This document shows positions 50,631 through 59,757 of a stretch of DNA of 64,000 nucleotides, in pieces. Source of the DNA: SG8-38 sp041576815. GTDB lineage: Bacteria > Myxococcota_A > Polyangia > Polyangiales > Houyiibacteriaceae. Both the position numbers and the translations under genes were made by a program. Location: positions 1-64,000 of the forward strand of contig JBFGKE010000012.1 of assembly GCA_041576815.1 (NCBI GenBank), in the 5' to 3' direction. The notes below the pieces were generated by a model. The model did not search any database, was not told the DNA's origin, and saw nothing but the letters and a program-made list of their open reading frames with translations. How positions within the stretch are numbered: the first letter of the stretch is position 1; every line of letters begins with the position of its first letter.

Positions 50631-51097
50631 CCCGCTGCCTGACCGATCCGCCGCGAGAGATAGTCCTCGAGGTGTGGCACGATCTTCATGTCGAGCGCTT
50701 CGTCCGGAGTGCGGAACTCCGCGAACACGACCTCGCGGTCGTCCACCGCGACCCGGGGCGCCGCCTCCACTTCGAGCTCGTAGATGTCGAGCGTGTCTTT
50801 GCGATGCTCGAAGAGGTGGGTGCCGTGGTACGCGTGCACGAGGCGCTTCGGCTGCACGCTGATGCCGACCTCTTCGCGAAGCTCGCGTGCGGCGGTGGTG
50901 CGCCGGTCTTCGCGAGGCTTGACGTAGCCGCCCGGCAGCGTGAGCTGCGGCCGGTACGAGTTCTTCACGAGCAAAACGCGGCCGTGGTACCAAACCGCAA
51001 CGAGCGCCCCCGTCGTCTCCGGCCGGCGAACGAACCAGAGCAACCGCAGCCCCCAGTGTGCGAGTCGATACACCGCCCTGACCAAGGCGTTGATCAT
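50627..51097 (-). CDS. Nudix hydrolase
   Basis: This 156-aa protein hydrolyses a nucleoside diphosphate linked to another moiety. The Nudix box is complete (G-x5-E-x7-REUxEExGU: GGYVKPRE, then RELREEVGI, around residues 56-79). The N-terminus has a hydrophobic run (LAHWGLRLLWFV), which may tether it to the membrane. The substrate is unknown. Its TGA overlaps the TTG of the DUF1415-like gene. Confidence 0.88.
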   Translation of the reverse strand: MINALVRAVYRLAHWGLRLLWFVRRPETTGALVAVWYHGRVLLVKNSYRPQLTLPGGYVKPREDRRTTAARELREEVGISVQPKRLVHAYHGTHLFEHRKDTLDIYELEVEAAPRVAVDDREVVFAEFRTPDEALDMKIVPHLEDYLSRRIGQAAG

Positions 51098-51146
51098 GGC
51101 CCCAGGTTAACAAAAAAGTGCCGCGGCGGAAAACCCCTGGGCGCGC

Positions 51147-52547
51147 TCAGATCGTCGCACCCACCTGCGCCCACCGGCCGCGGCGATAGGCGAGAATTCC
51201 GAGAAACATGCGAACGACGAATGAAATCGGGAGGGCCACCCAGATCCCGAAGGCGCCCCACCCCACGACGAACCCGAGAAACCAGCTGAGCGGAACCTGG
51301 ATGACCACGGTACCGACGATGTTGATCATCAGGCTGGTGTTGGTGGCGCCCGCGCCGCGGAGCATGCCGATCAGCGCGATGTGCACCCCGACGATCGGCA
51401 TGCCCCAGCCGAGCACGCGCATCCAGAGTATCGAGTAGCGCCCGAGCTCGGTTCCGGCGTCCACGTCGAAAATGGCGATGATCGGCTCCGCACCGACGAC
51501 GATCGAGAGCCCGATGACGGTCATGATGAGCGTCGAAAGAATGACGCCCCCACGGACGACCTCGCGAGCCTCCGGCACGTCGAGAGCGCCGAGAGCGTTG
51601 CCGACCATCGCGCCGATCGCTTGGGAGACCCCAAGCCCTGGAACGAACGCGAGCGACTGAATGCGCAGGCCGATCCCGTGGGCGGCCACCGTCACCTGCG
51701 CAACGCGCGCGAGCATTCCGACGATCGAGAGAAACGCAACGTTCAGAATCACCATGTCGAGGGCCGCCGGCGCGCCGACGCGAAACAGATCGTTTGCGAG
51801 GGGTCGGTCGATGGGAGCGGGGCCGAGCCGAGCGCGCAGCCCTTTCACGACGTCGCGACGCAAGAGCAGCACCATTACCGCGACGGCCGCGGCTTGCGCG
51901 ATCACCGTCCCCCAAGCCGCCCCGCGGACACCCAAGGCGGGCAGCCCAAAGCGGCCCAGGATCAGCCCGTAGTTCAGGACGATGTTCAAGAAATTGCTGA
52001 AGAGCGCCACCGTGAAAGGCAGCATCGTGTTGCCCACCGCGCGAAGCGCCGCGGCAAAAAGCATGTTCAGATAGAAGAAGACGGTGAGTCCGAACAGCGG
52101 GCGCAGATAGCCCACGCCGAGGTCTCGAACGGTGGGGTCGGCGCCGAGCCATTCCATCGCGATGCTTGCTCCGAGGTTTCCCACGACCGCGACTGCGGCG
52201 GACACGATGTAGGTGAGCAGAATGCTTTGGTGAAGGACGTGATTGACGCGTTCGGTTTCTCCGGCCCCGTGTGCACGCGCGATGAACGCCACCGTGCCAA
52301 CCGTCAGCCCGAGCATTGCGACCATCAGCAAGAAGATCAGCTGGCTGGCGAACCCAAGTGCGGTGAGGGCGGCCTCGGCGTCCACGAGGCGTCCGCACAT
52401 CGCCGTGTCGACTGCGAGCGTCACCACGCTCAGCACGTTGAGGCCGATGATCGGCAGCGCTAGATCGACGAGGCGCCGAAAGATTGTGCGATCGACGCCT
52501 TTGGCTGAACCTGCCGTTGCCTTCATCCGCGGCGCTGGAGCCTGCAT
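51147..52547 (-). CDS. MATE-family multidrug/Na+ antiporter
   Basis: The 466-aa protein has 12 transmembrane helices in two similar bundles, with LALPIIGLNVLSVVTLAVDTAMCGRL at the start of the first (VDT is a typical MATE site) and the pseudo-repeat VGAPAALDMVILNVAFLSIVGML in the second. It exports drugs or metabolites against Na+ or H+. It diverges from the Ser/Thr kinase, with 55 bases between starts. Confidence 0.9.
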   Translation of the reverse strand: MQAPAPRMKATAGSAKGVDRTIFRRLVDLALPIIGLNVLSVVTLAVDTAMCGRLVDAEAALTALGFASQLIFLLMVAMLGLTVGTVAFIARAHGAGETERVNHVLHQSILLTYIVSAAVAVVGNLGASIAMEWLGADPTVRDLGVGYLRPLFGLTVFFYLNMLFAAALRAVGNTMLPFTVALFSNFLNIVLNYGLILGRFGLPALGVRGAAWGTVIAQAAAVAVMVLLLRRDVVKGLRARLGPAPIDRPLANDLFRVGAPAALDMVILNVAFLSIVGMLARVAQVTVAAHGIGLRIQSLAFVPGLGVSQAIGAMVGNALGALDVPEAREVVRGGVILSTLIMTVIGLSIVVGAEPIIAIFDVDAGTELGRYSILWMRVLGWGMPIVGVHIALIGMLRGAGATNTSLMINIVGTVVIQVPLSWFLGFVVGWGAFGIWVALPISFVVRMFLGILAYRRGRWAQVGATI

Positions 52548-52602
52548 CGCAGCGCGTGCCGGCGCCAGTAGTTTCGAGAATGGTGCTAGTCTGTGACGCC
52601 TG

Positions 52603-54048
52603 ATGGCCGCTGAGCCGCGACAGTTCGGCCCCTACCATCTCCTGCGCCGCCTGGGCGTCGGCGGCATGGCGGAAACGTTCGAGGCCACCCGTGCAGGCGC
52701 CGGCGGGTTCGAGCAGCGTGTTTGCCTGAAGCGCGTGCTTCCCGCGTTCACCGGTGACTCGGAGCTCGTCGACCGGTTCGGACGCGAAGCCAATCTCGCT
52801 GCCCGGCTTCGGCACACGAACATCGTCGGGGTCGTCGACGTGGGGCGCATCGACGGGGTTCACTACATGACACTGGAGCTCGTCGACGGCATCGACCTGC
52901 GGTCGTTGTTGAAGTCGACTGCTGGCGAGAAGCTGCCTCCCGAGTGGGTAACCCTCATCGCGATCGATCTCGCGCACGCGTTGGAGCACGCCCATCAAAC
53001 CCTGATCCACCGCGATATCTCTCCCTCGAACATCCTCTTGAGCCGGTCCGGCGAAGCCAAGCTCGCGGATTTCGGCATTGCCAAAGCGATCGAAAACGCA
53101 GGCGCCACCGCGAGCCGCACCGCCAAGGGCAAGGTTCCCTACATGTGTCCCGAGCACATGCGCGGCGAGGTCGTCGACGGCCGGGGGGATCTATTTTCCC
53201 TCGGCGTCGTGCTGTTCGAGGCGGCTGCCGGTGTACGGCCCTTCGACGGCGCACATGACGTCGAGACGATGCAGAAGATCCTGGACGGCACTCGCCTGAC
53301 GTTCGAGCGGGCGGCGCCCGAGGTGCCGAAGCAGCTTCGTGAAATCATCGAGCGCATGATCGAAATCGATCCGGACGCGCGACCCGCCTCTGCGGCCGAC
53401 CTAATCGAAGAGCTCGCCGAAGTTGCGCCACCACCTGCTTCTCGCCGAGCGCTCGCCGCGACGATCGAAACGCATCGAGGAGGCCCCCAGGCACGGCTTC
53501 ACGTTCGCGAACGCGAGCGCGACCGGGACACCGAGCTCAGCCCGGCGTCGGCTCTGAGCTTGCCCGGCCGACCGCCTGCGGCGCAGAGCCCAGTACGACG
53601 GTCGCGACGGGCCGTTTGGATTTCAGCGCTCGCGCTCGCGGGGACGAGCGCGGCTTTCGCTGCGATCTGGCTCGAAGCGGGGTCGGTCATCCCCAGCGCG
53701 ACCGAAGCGACGGCGCCCCGGAACGCGTCCCCGGGGGAGCCGAGCAAGCAGCCGCCTCTGGCTCCAATCGATGCCGTGCCCGCGCAGGGCGCGGCCGGCG
53801 GGGCGACGGCAACGCCCGAGAGGCGCACGACCACGCCGCGCAGCAAGAAAGGCTGGCTTCACGTCGTCGTGCAGCCCTGGGGCAACGTTTGGATCGACGG
53901 CGTGTGGATGGGCCGCGCCCCCGTCGAAGCGCGGGTTTCGAAGGGCCGCCACGTGGTCAAAGTGGGACGTGAGCTGCCGACCCAAACGCGAGTGGTTCGG
54001 GTCGAAGCAGGCGCTCGAAAGGAAGTCGAGCTCAGCCTCACGGAATAG
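52603..54048 (+). CDS. Ser/Thr protein kinase with C-terminal PEGA domain
   Basis: The 481-aa protein has an N-terminal eukaryotic-type kinase domain (about 10-270): glycine-rich loop GVGGMAET, Lys43 in CLKRV, HRDISPSN (136-143; HRDxxxxN), ADFGIAK (155-161; DFG). It is complete and probably active. One transmembrane helix (about 340-360) follows a Pro-rich linker, and the C-terminal PEGA domain (about 415-481; VWIDGVWMGRAPVEARVSKGRHVVKV) is in the periplasm. Such kinases are numerous in Myxococcota. Confidence 0.92.
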   Translation: MAAEPRQFGPYHLLRRLGVGGMAETFEATRAGAGGFEQRVCLKRVLPAFTGDSELVDRFGREANLAARLRHTNIVGVVDVGRIDGVHYMTLELVDGIDLRSLLKSTAGEKLPPEWVTLIAIDLAHALEHAHQTLIHRDISPSNILLSRSGEAKLADFGIAKAIENAGATASRTAKGKVPYMCPEHMRGEVVDGRGDLFSLGVVLFEAAAGVRPFDGAHDVETMQKILDGTRLTFERAAPEVPKQLREIIERMIEIDPDARPASAADLIEELAEVAPPPASRRALAATIETHRGGPQARLHVRERERDRDTELSPASALSLPGRPPAAQSPVRRSRRAVWISALALAGTSAAFAAIWLEAGSVIPSATEATAPRNASPGEPSKQPPLAPIDAVPAQGAAGGATATPERRTTTPRSKKGWLHVVVQPWGNVWIDGVWMGRAPVEARVSKGRHVVKVGRELPTQTRVVRVEAGARKEVELSLTE

Positions 54049-54051
54049 CGA

Positions 54052-55296
54052 TCACTCGACGATGATCGCGCCGCACGGGAACTCGGCCGTGAAGGTGACC
54101 TCGCCACTCTTGAACGTGTCGCAGGCCGAACCGAGCAGCTCGATCACGTTTGGCGCGTCAGGCTTGACCTGCCAATCCTCCGGGCAGCTGAGCGGGTTGC
54201 CGTTCAACCGAACGTCCCCCTCCGCACAAGCCTTTTCACGGTCGTCGAACGGTTTGTCGATTTCGACCTCGCACGAAATGCTCGCGCTGATGATCGTGCG
54301 GAACTCGTTTTCCAGGTCCTGTGGATCGGTGCCCACCCAGAACGGGGCGTTGCCTTCGGAGCCGTCCTCCGCCAGGCCGACGCCCACGTTGGCCATGTCT
54401 TGAAGGTGCCCGTTGCTGACCTCGGTGCCCACGCTCAGGATGAAGGTCTGAATGCCGGCAACGTCGAAAGCACGCTCAGCAGCCGCCACCGCCTCGGCGC
54501 GCGCGCCATCGGTCGGATTCGGGTCGGGAACCTCGCAGGAATCTGGCTCACCATCGGTGGCCAGGACGATGATGGTCGGCCCGTCCGCTGGCGGCGGATC
54601 GGCCTGGATGATGCCGACGAGCGCATCGATGCTGTCACCGGTGGGCGTATCTTCACCGCCCGGGAAGGTCGCCGGATAGCTCGCGTTGATCGTCGAGAAG
54701 TTGTTGAGGTCCATCGCGATCTGCGTGTCGAGTCGGGGGCACGGTGGATTCACGTCGCCGTCGTCAGACTGATAGGTGGTGAGGCCGAATCGTACGATCG
54801 CATCCAGCTCGGACACGATGCTGGTGATCGCGGTGTGTGCGGCTTCCCATCGGTCCTGTCCGCCGCCAAACGCCGAGGTCATCGAGCCGCTCTGGTCGAC
54901 CAGGAACATCGCGTTTGGAATGCTCCGAGTCGGCGTCACCTCGACCGATTGGCAGCCGTTGCCGCCCGAATTGCCGCTGCCGCCGGAGCCGCCGGTGCCC
55001 ATGTTCGGCACGCATCGGCCGCGAGTCGTATTGCATATGGCCTCTTCACCACACCCTTCCTCGGCGGTGCAGTTCGCCACGCACTTCCCGTTCGAGCAGA
55101 AGCTCGCGGTGCACTGGGAGTCCGAGGTGCAGGACTTATCGCAGTCCGGCGGTGGGTTGCTCAACGTCGCGCAGGTGAGCGGCGTGCCGCCCGTGCCGCC
55201 GCCGCCAAATGGGGGACCGTCGGAGCCACCCCCGCCACACGCGAACACCAGGAGGCCGCCTGCGGCCAACATCCCGATCGAAAGCCAACGATTCAT
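54052..55296 (-). CDS. Lipoprotein with von Willebrand factor A domain
   Basis: The 414-aa protein has a lipoprotein signal (lipobox near LVFACGGGG), a Cys-rich segment with three short disulfide-like pairs (CDKSCTSDSQC, CSNGKCVANC), a Gly/Ser linker and a VWA domain (about 125-330) with the MIDAS motif DQSGSM and the further loop IIVLATDGEPDSC. A metal-dependent adhesion or protein-binding role at the cell surface is likely. It ends with a small Cys-containing tail. It converges on the kinase gene. Confidence 0.85.
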   Translation of the reverse strand: MNRWLSIGMLAAGGLLVFACGGGGSDGPPFGGGGTGGTPLTCATLSNPPPDCDKSCTSDSQCTASFCSNGKCVANCTAEEGCGEEAICNTTRGRCVPNMGTGGSGGSGNSGGNGCQSVEVTPTRSIPNAMFLVDQSGSMTSAFGGGQDRWEAAHTAITSIVSELDAIVRFGLTTYQSDDGDVNPPCPRLDTQIAMDLNNFSTINASYPATFPGGEDTPTGDSIDALVGIIQADPPPADGPTIIVLATDGEPDSCEVPDPNPTDGARAEAVAAAERAFDVAGIQTFILSVGTEVSNGHLQDMANVGVGLAEDGSEGNAPFWVGTDPQDLENEFRTIISASISCEVEIDKPFDDREKACAEGDVRLNGNPLSCPEDWQVKPDAPNVIELLGSACDTFKSGEVTFTAEFPCGAIIVE

Positions 55297-55334
55297 GACG
55301 AGCTCCCCAACACTAAAAAGCCAACTATGCCAAC

Positions 55335-55363
55335 ATTCTACACTGGCTGTGTAACGCCTGCAA
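55335..55363 (-). promoter_or_regulatory. Predicted promoter of the VWA lipoprotein gene
   Basis: TTGCAG (55363-55358), a 17-base spacer and TAGAAT (55340-55335) on the minus strand. The start codon is at 55296, about 30 bases after the predicted start of transcription. The -10 is good, the -35 is weak. Confidence 0.45.
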
Positions 55364-55430
55364 ATCAGGTCAGTACAACGGCGCAGGATAATTACTCATG
55401 AGTTTCGCGTGCTTAGGCCGGCTCGCACCC

Positions 55431-55459
55431 TTGACCTGGTCCGCGCAGCAACGTAGATA
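55431..55459 (+). promoter_or_regulatory. Predicted promoter of glnII
   Basis: TTGACC (55431-55436), a 17-base spacer and TAGATA (55454-55459). Start of transcription would be near 55466 and the start codon is at 55663, so the leader is about 195 bases long. Confidence 0.5.
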
Positions 55460-55662
55460 TGTGCCACGGGACACCGCGCGCCACCGGTTTTTTCACGGAG
55501 GAAAGGGCTGGGAAACCTCACTGAAACAATCGCGCGCCACAGATCCCCGGACGACCTCCTCGGATCGGTGAATCACCTACCGAGGGTGCAACCCCGTGGT
55601 ACACCGCCGACCTCGTTCGCGGGACCGCCCCCGAGACGAGACCATCTTTAGGAGTAGGAACG

Positions 55663-56703
55663 ATGAGCATCATACAGGCTGAATACATCTGGATCGACGG
55701 CACCGAGCCGACGCCGCTTCTTCGCTCGAAGACGAAGATGCTCGAGGCGAACGTGATCGAAAAGGTTCTAGGCGCCATCACGGGTGTCGCCGCGCTTCCA
55801 CACTGGGGGTTCGACGGGTCCAGCACCAACCAGGCGACCGGCGATGACTCCGACTGTCAGCTGTTCCCGGTTTTCGCGTGCAGAGACCCGCTCCGAGGCG
55901 GCGACAATCTGCTGGTGCTCTGCGAGGTCGTGACGCACGGCGGCACCCCTCACCCGACCAACACGCGCCGCGCCGCGGCAGACGTGGAGGAGCGCACCAA
56001 GTCGAAGCTCGATTGCTGGTACGGCATGGAGCAGGAATACACGATGATGAAGGATGGCTACCCGCTCGGTTTCCCCGAGAACGGTTATCCCGAGCCGCAG
56101 GGGCCCTACTACTGCGGAGTCGGCGCGAAGTACGTCTTCGGGCGCGAAATCGTCGAAGAGCACATGACCGCGTGCATCAAGGCCGGCATCAAGATGTCCG
56201 GCATCAACGCGGAGGTCATGCCCGGCCAGTGGGAGTTCCAGATCGGTCCGGCGAGCATCACCGAGGTCGGCGACCACATGTACATGGCGCGCTACCTACT
56301 CGGCCGCATCGCCGAGACCTACGGCGTCGACATCTCTCTCGACCCGAAGCCCGCGAAGGGCGACTGGAACGGCGCAGGATGCCACACCAACTTCAGCACC
56401 AAAGCCATGCGTGAGGAAGGAGGGCTCAAGGTGATCAACGAGTACATCGAACGGCTCGGCCAGCCAGAGCGCATCCAGCTGCACCTCGCCAACTACGGCG
56501 CAGGCCTCGAGGACCGCCTCACAGGCGCCCACGAGACCGCATCGTACAAAGACTTCACCTATGGGGTGTCCGACCGAGGCGCCTCGATTCGTATCCCAAT
56601 GCAGACGGATCTCGACGGAAAAGGCTACCTCGAGGATCGCCGCCCCTGCGCAAACATCGATCCCTACACCGTGGCGCGTCTCCTCGCCGAAGCGGCCGAG
56701 TAA
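55663..56703 (+). CDS. glnII: Glutamine synthetase, type II (GSII)
   Basis: This 346-aa enzyme makes glutamine from glutamate, ammonia and ATP. At 346 aa, with WGFDGSST, NAEVMPGQWEFQIGP, GDWNGAGCHTNFST and SDRGASIRIP, it is the GSII form of eukaryotes, rhizobia and actinomycetes, not the 470-aa GSI. GSII is not adenylylated in the way GSI is, so control may act on transcription; the long leader is notable. A GGAG lies seven bases before the ATG. It converges on the alcohol dehydrogenase gene. Confidence 0.95.
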   Translation: MSIIQAEYIWIDGTEPTPLLRSKTKMLEANVIEKVLGAITGVAALPHWGFDGSSTNQATGDDSDCQLFPVFACRDPLRGGDNLLVLCEVVTHGGTPHPTNTRRAAADVEERTKSKLDCWYGMEQEYTMMKDGYPLGFPENGYPEPQGPYYCGVGAKYVFGREIVEEHMTACIKAGIKMSGINAEVMPGQWEFQIGPASITEVGDHMYMARYLLGRIAETYGVDISLDPKPAKGDWNGAGCHTNFSTKAMREEGGLKVINEYIERLGQPERIQLHLANYGAGLEDRLTGAHETASYKDFTYGVSDRGASIRIPMQTDLDGKGYLEDRRPCANIDPYTVARLLAEAAE

Positions 56704-56725
56704 GCGCTGCTTGCGTTCGAACAGG

Positions 56726-56754
56726 CGCCGCGTTCTTCGGAGCGCGGCGTTTGT
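56726..56754. terminator. Terminator-like hairpin after glnII
   Basis: A 7-bp perfect stem (CGCCGCG/CGCGGCG) with a ten-base loop, followed by TTTGT. It lies between the glnII stop (56703) and the end of the facing dehydrogenase gene (56757). The T run is short, so termination may be partial. Confidence 0.5.
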
Positions 56755-56756
56755 CG

Positions 56757-57761
56757 TTAAATCGTCAGCACCGCAGCCCCGCGGATGCCGTCGTTCCGCA
56801 AACGCTCGAGCGCAACGTTGGCATCCTCGAGGGCAAAGCACTCCGTATGCGTGCGCACCGGAACTCTCGCAGCCTCGGCGAGAAAGGCGTGCCCGTCTTC
56901 GCGCGTGTTGTTCGCGACGCTGCGAATGACGCGCTCGCCATAGAGGAGCGCGTAGGGCAGCTCCGGGATCGGGCTCATGTGAATGCCACCGAGCACCAAC
57001 GTGGCGCCTTTGTCGAGGTGCGATAGTGCCGCGGGCACGATCTCACCGGCCGGCGCAAACACGATCCCAGCATCGAGTGCGACCGGAGGCGTCTCCTGGG
57101 TGTCTCCAGTCCAAGCCGCGCCGAGCTCCTCGGCAAGCGCTTGGTGCTTCTCTCGATTGCGCGTGCACACGTATACTTCAGCGCCACGCGCGCGTGCGAT
57201 TTGAATTGCCACGTGGCCGGCTGCGCCAAAGCCGTAAAGGCCGAGGCGGGCGCCGGCCCAGTCGGAAATGCCCGTTTTCTCGAGGCAACGAAAACCGATG
57301 ATGCCGGCGCACAGCAGCGGCGCAGCTTGGAGGTCTGAAAATCCCTCGGGCAGCGGATACGTGAAGCTCGCGGGGGCCACGAGGTACTCGGCGAAACCTC
57401 CGTCCACCGTCCAGCCCGTGAGCTCGGGCGCATCGCAGAGGTTTTCGCGCGCGCTCGTGCAAAAGGTGCACTGCCCACAGGCCCTGTGGAGCCATGCCAC
57501 ACCCACGCGTGCTCCGACGTCCCGATCGGTGACATCGGACCCGATCGTTTCAATCACGCCAACCGCCTGATGACCTGGGACCGTCGGCGAGCGACGTAGA
57601 TCGAGATCACCTTCCACGACGTGCAGGTCGGTCCTGCAGACGCCGCAGGCTCGAATGCGTACGAGAACCTCGTCGGCCGCCGGTTTTGGAACCGCGCGAT
57701 CAACCAGACGAAGTGGGTGTGCTTCGATCCGTGCGGGACCGTCTAAAATCATGGCGCGCAT
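56757..57761 (-). CDS. Zinc-dependent alcohol dehydrogenase (medium chain)
   Basis: The 334-aa protein is a zinc MDR: catalytic zinc ligands Cys39 (ACGVCRTDLH) and His64 (PGHQ), structural zinc Cys95, Cys98, Cys101 and Cys109 (CGQCTFCTSARENLC), nucleotide motif GFGAAGHVAIQIA. The sequence is like bacterial alcohol dehydrogenases that accept primary and aromatic alcohols. The start at 57761 (MRAMILDG) fits the family; two earlier Met codons are less likely. Confidence 0.9.
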   Translation of the reverse strand: MRAMILDGPARIEAHPLRLVDRAVPKPAADEVLVRIRACGVCRTDLHVVEGDLDLRRSPTVPGHQAVGVIETIGSDVTDRDVGARVGVAWLHRACGQCTFCTSARENLCDAPELTGWTVDGGFAEYLVAPASFTYPLPEGFSDLQAAPLLCAGIIGFRCLEKTGISDWAGARLGLYGFGAAGHVAIQIARARGAEVYVCTRNREKHQALAEELGAAWTGDTQETPPVALDAGIVFAPAGEIVPAALSHLDKGATLVLGGIHMSPIPELPYALLYGERVIRSVANNTREDGHAFLAEAARVPVRTHTECFALEDANVALERLRNDGIRGAAVLTI

Positions 57762-57852
57762 CGAGTCGACGATACCACGACGCAAATCTTGCGCGTCCTC
57801 CGACGACGAGAATTGCGCAAACTGTGTCGTTTCGATATACGGCTAAACCAAC

Positions 57853-59004
57853 ATGGCGCGAGATCTCCACCACGCCTGGGACGTCAACGATCTCTCTCGC
57901 GGCCGTGCGCTCTCTTTCGAACGCGGTACACGCGAGCTTTCGACGGGACTCGGACCGCGCGGGCTGGTTCAAAAGCTCGCCTACCGAATCGATGGCGTGC
58001 TGGTTTCACAGTTGGGAAAGCTGAAGCCGTCCGATCTCAAGGAGCCGCGTGAGCTCTTGCGAGACCTGACCGCGTTTGCTTCGAGCGACGCGTATCGTTC
58101 TTATCGCCGAAGCGACCGCAATTTGTTCCCAGCTCCGGGACGGATCGCCGTTCGAAAACGCTGGCTGGCGCCGCATCGCGTGGGGTTTTCGGAATGGAGC
58201 TGGCAAAGCAAGCACCCGATCTTGTTCCGAGACATCGAGCGCGAGTATCAAAGCCACGTCGATAACCAGACCGCGCTTCTTCGCACGCTGAACCTGCGTA
58301 TCAAGGGCAAGCCCATGGCGATCCTCGTCAACGGTTTTTCCTCGGGCCATCATCTCATGGAGCGTGTGGCTTGGCCGATGCGCGAGTTCTTTCGGCAAGG
58401 CGTGAACGTGTCCCTCTTCGCTCTTCCGTTCCACGGCCGGCGTGGTCATGCCTTCCCGCCCGAGTGGCCGCAGCAAGACACCGCGTTCACCATCGAAGGT
58501 TTCAGGCAGGCGATCTGGGACTTACAGATCGCGATTGACGCAATGCGCTGCACCGGCGCGAGCCACGTCGGGGTCGTCGGTATGAGCCTTGGCGGCTACA
58601 CCGCAGCACTGCTTGCGACTGTGATGTCCGACATCGATTTCTTAATCTCGTTCATCCCGATTGCGAGCGTGCCCGACGTCATGAACGACAACGACTTGGT
58701 GCCGGGCTCCGGCAGCGTCCAGCGGACGCTTTACGAAGGCTATCGCGATCAGCTCGTACCGATTACACCGGTCTGTCGCGACCCGAGGATCGAGCCGCGG
58801 CGGGTTGCAATCATCTCAGGCGCACTCGACAGGCTCGCGACACCGCGGCACGGCGAGCGGCTCGCCAACCATTTTGGAACCGACCTGATCGAATTCCCCG
58901 GTGCGCACCTCGTTCAGCACCGGCGTGCAGACGCGTTTCGCCGTGCGCTCGAGCGGTTTCGGGCCTCCGGCGTCTTGCCGCGTGGACGGCGCTGGGGACG
59001 CTGA
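57853..59004 (+). CDS. Alpha/beta-hydrolase-fold protein
   Basis: The 383-aa protein shows the hydrolase fold: NGFSSGHHL (oxyanion loop), VGVVGMSLGGYTAALL with the nucleophile Ser, a late Asp in GALDRLATP and His in GAHLVQHRRADA. It is longer than simple esterases, with about 130 extra residues at the N-terminus. No signal peptide. Substrate unknown. It is convergent with the HAD phosphatase gene. Confidence 0.82.
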   Translation: MARDLHHAWDVNDLSRGRALSFERGTRELSTGLGPRGLVQKLAYRIDGVLVSQLGKLKPSDLKEPRELLRDLTAFASSDAYRSYRRSDRNLFPAPGRIAVRKRWLAPHRVGFSEWSWQSKHPILFRDIEREYQSHVDNQTALLRTLNLRIKGKPMAILVNGFSSGHHLMERVAWPMREFFRQGVNVSLFALPFHGRRGHAFPPEWPQQDTAFTIEGFRQAIWDLQIAIDAMRCTGASHVGVVGMSLGGYTAALLATVMSDIDFLISFIPIASVPDVMNDNDLVPGSGSVQRTLYEGYRDQLVPITPVCRDPRIEPRRVAIISGALDRLATPRHGERLANHFGTDLIEFPGAHLVQHRRADAFRRALERFRASGVLPRGRRWGR

Positions 59005-59009
59005 GCGGG

Positions 59010-59678
59010 CTACCACGCGAGGATCGGCCAGCCCTTCTTCCGCGCGGCGCGACTGAGCCGCGGATCGGGGCTCACCACGCGCGGGTGACCGACCGCCTCG
59101 AGCATGGGCGCGTCGGAGTACGAATCGGTGTAGAAATAGCAGTCGCGGAGCGTCAGCCCGCGCTCGGCGGCCCACACCTGGGCGCGCCGAACCTTCCCGG
59201 CTCCGTAGCAAAGCGGCGGCACGAACGATCCGTCGAGCTTTCCATCGCGGTCGGTGGGGAAATCGTTCGACAGGAAGTCGTCGAGCTGCCAGGTGTCGCG
59301 AGCCGCCCGCGCCGCGAACGCCGATGCGCTCGTCAGCAGGACGAGCTGATGCCCGAGCTCGCGGTGTTCCCTCAGCGCCCGATGGGCACCGGACCGAAGA
59401 TGGTGCGCGACGTCGCGAGAAAACCATCGTCGCGTCTCGGCTTCGAGATCGTCGTAGAGGCGGCCGCGATAGTGCCCCACGGCCTCTCGAAACGCGGTCT
59501 CGATGTCGATCAACTGAAGATGATAAAGCACGTTCCACACCAGGACGCGCCCGAACTGTTTGACGGAGATGCTCCCCTTGAGGAGCTCGTGCTTGGCCCA
59601 GAGCGTCGAGCTGTTCATGTCGAGCAGCGTGCGGTCGAGGTCGAAGAACGCGGCGGGCCGGGGGCTCGAGGAAGTCAC
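59010..59678 (-). CDS. HAD-IB phosphatase (SerB-like)
   Basis: This 222-aa HAD protein has FFDLDRTLL with the DxD motif, LLTSASAFAARAA (motif II), a Lys in motif III, and YTDSYSDAPMLEAVG (motif IV), as in the SerB/HAD-IB group. Such enzymes dephosphorylate phosphoserine or phospholipids (PlsC-linked). The frame runs on to 59801, but the GTG at 59678 precedes the first conserved motif and avoids overlap with the divergent gene at 59758. Confidence 0.85.
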   Translation of the reverse strand: MTSSSPRPAAFFDLDRTLLDMNSSTLWAKHELLKGSISVKQFGRVLVWNVLYHLQLIDIETAFREAVGHYRGRLYDDLEAETRRWFSRDVAHHLRSGAHRALREHRELGHQLVLLTSASAFAARAARDTWQLDDFLSNDFPTDRDGKLDGSFVPPLCYGAGKVRRAQVWAAERGLTLRDCYFYTDSYSDAPMLEAVGHPRVVSPDPRLSRAARKKGWPILAW

Positions 59679-59757
59679 CCGGGCAGGCTGGTCCAAAGCA
59701 GAGCGGCGCGCCAGGGGGCTTGCGCACGGAGGAAACTGCTGGCTTGATGCAGGCGTG

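Larger units (their letters stand above)
55297..55662. other. Intergenic region with two divergent promoters and a long glnII leader
   Basis: This 366-base stretch has no gene. It holds the promoter of the VWA gene (minus) near 55350 and that of glnII (plus) near 55445. The rest, about 190 bases, is the leader of glnII. In the leader I see a T6 run (55488-55493), two copies of CGCGCGCCAC (55475-55484 and 55531-55540), and a GGAGG (55498) that could pair with CCTCC (55554). No known riboswitch class is recognised. Confidence 0.5.

Noticed and set aside
51094..53157. 687-codon minus-strand frame over the MATE and kinase genes
   Set aside because: Crosses two well-supported genes; Arg-rich shadow composition.
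55461..55480. Sigma54 promoter before glnII or the VWA gene
   Set aside because: On the minus strand TGGCAC is followed by TTGC at nine bases, not the five required.
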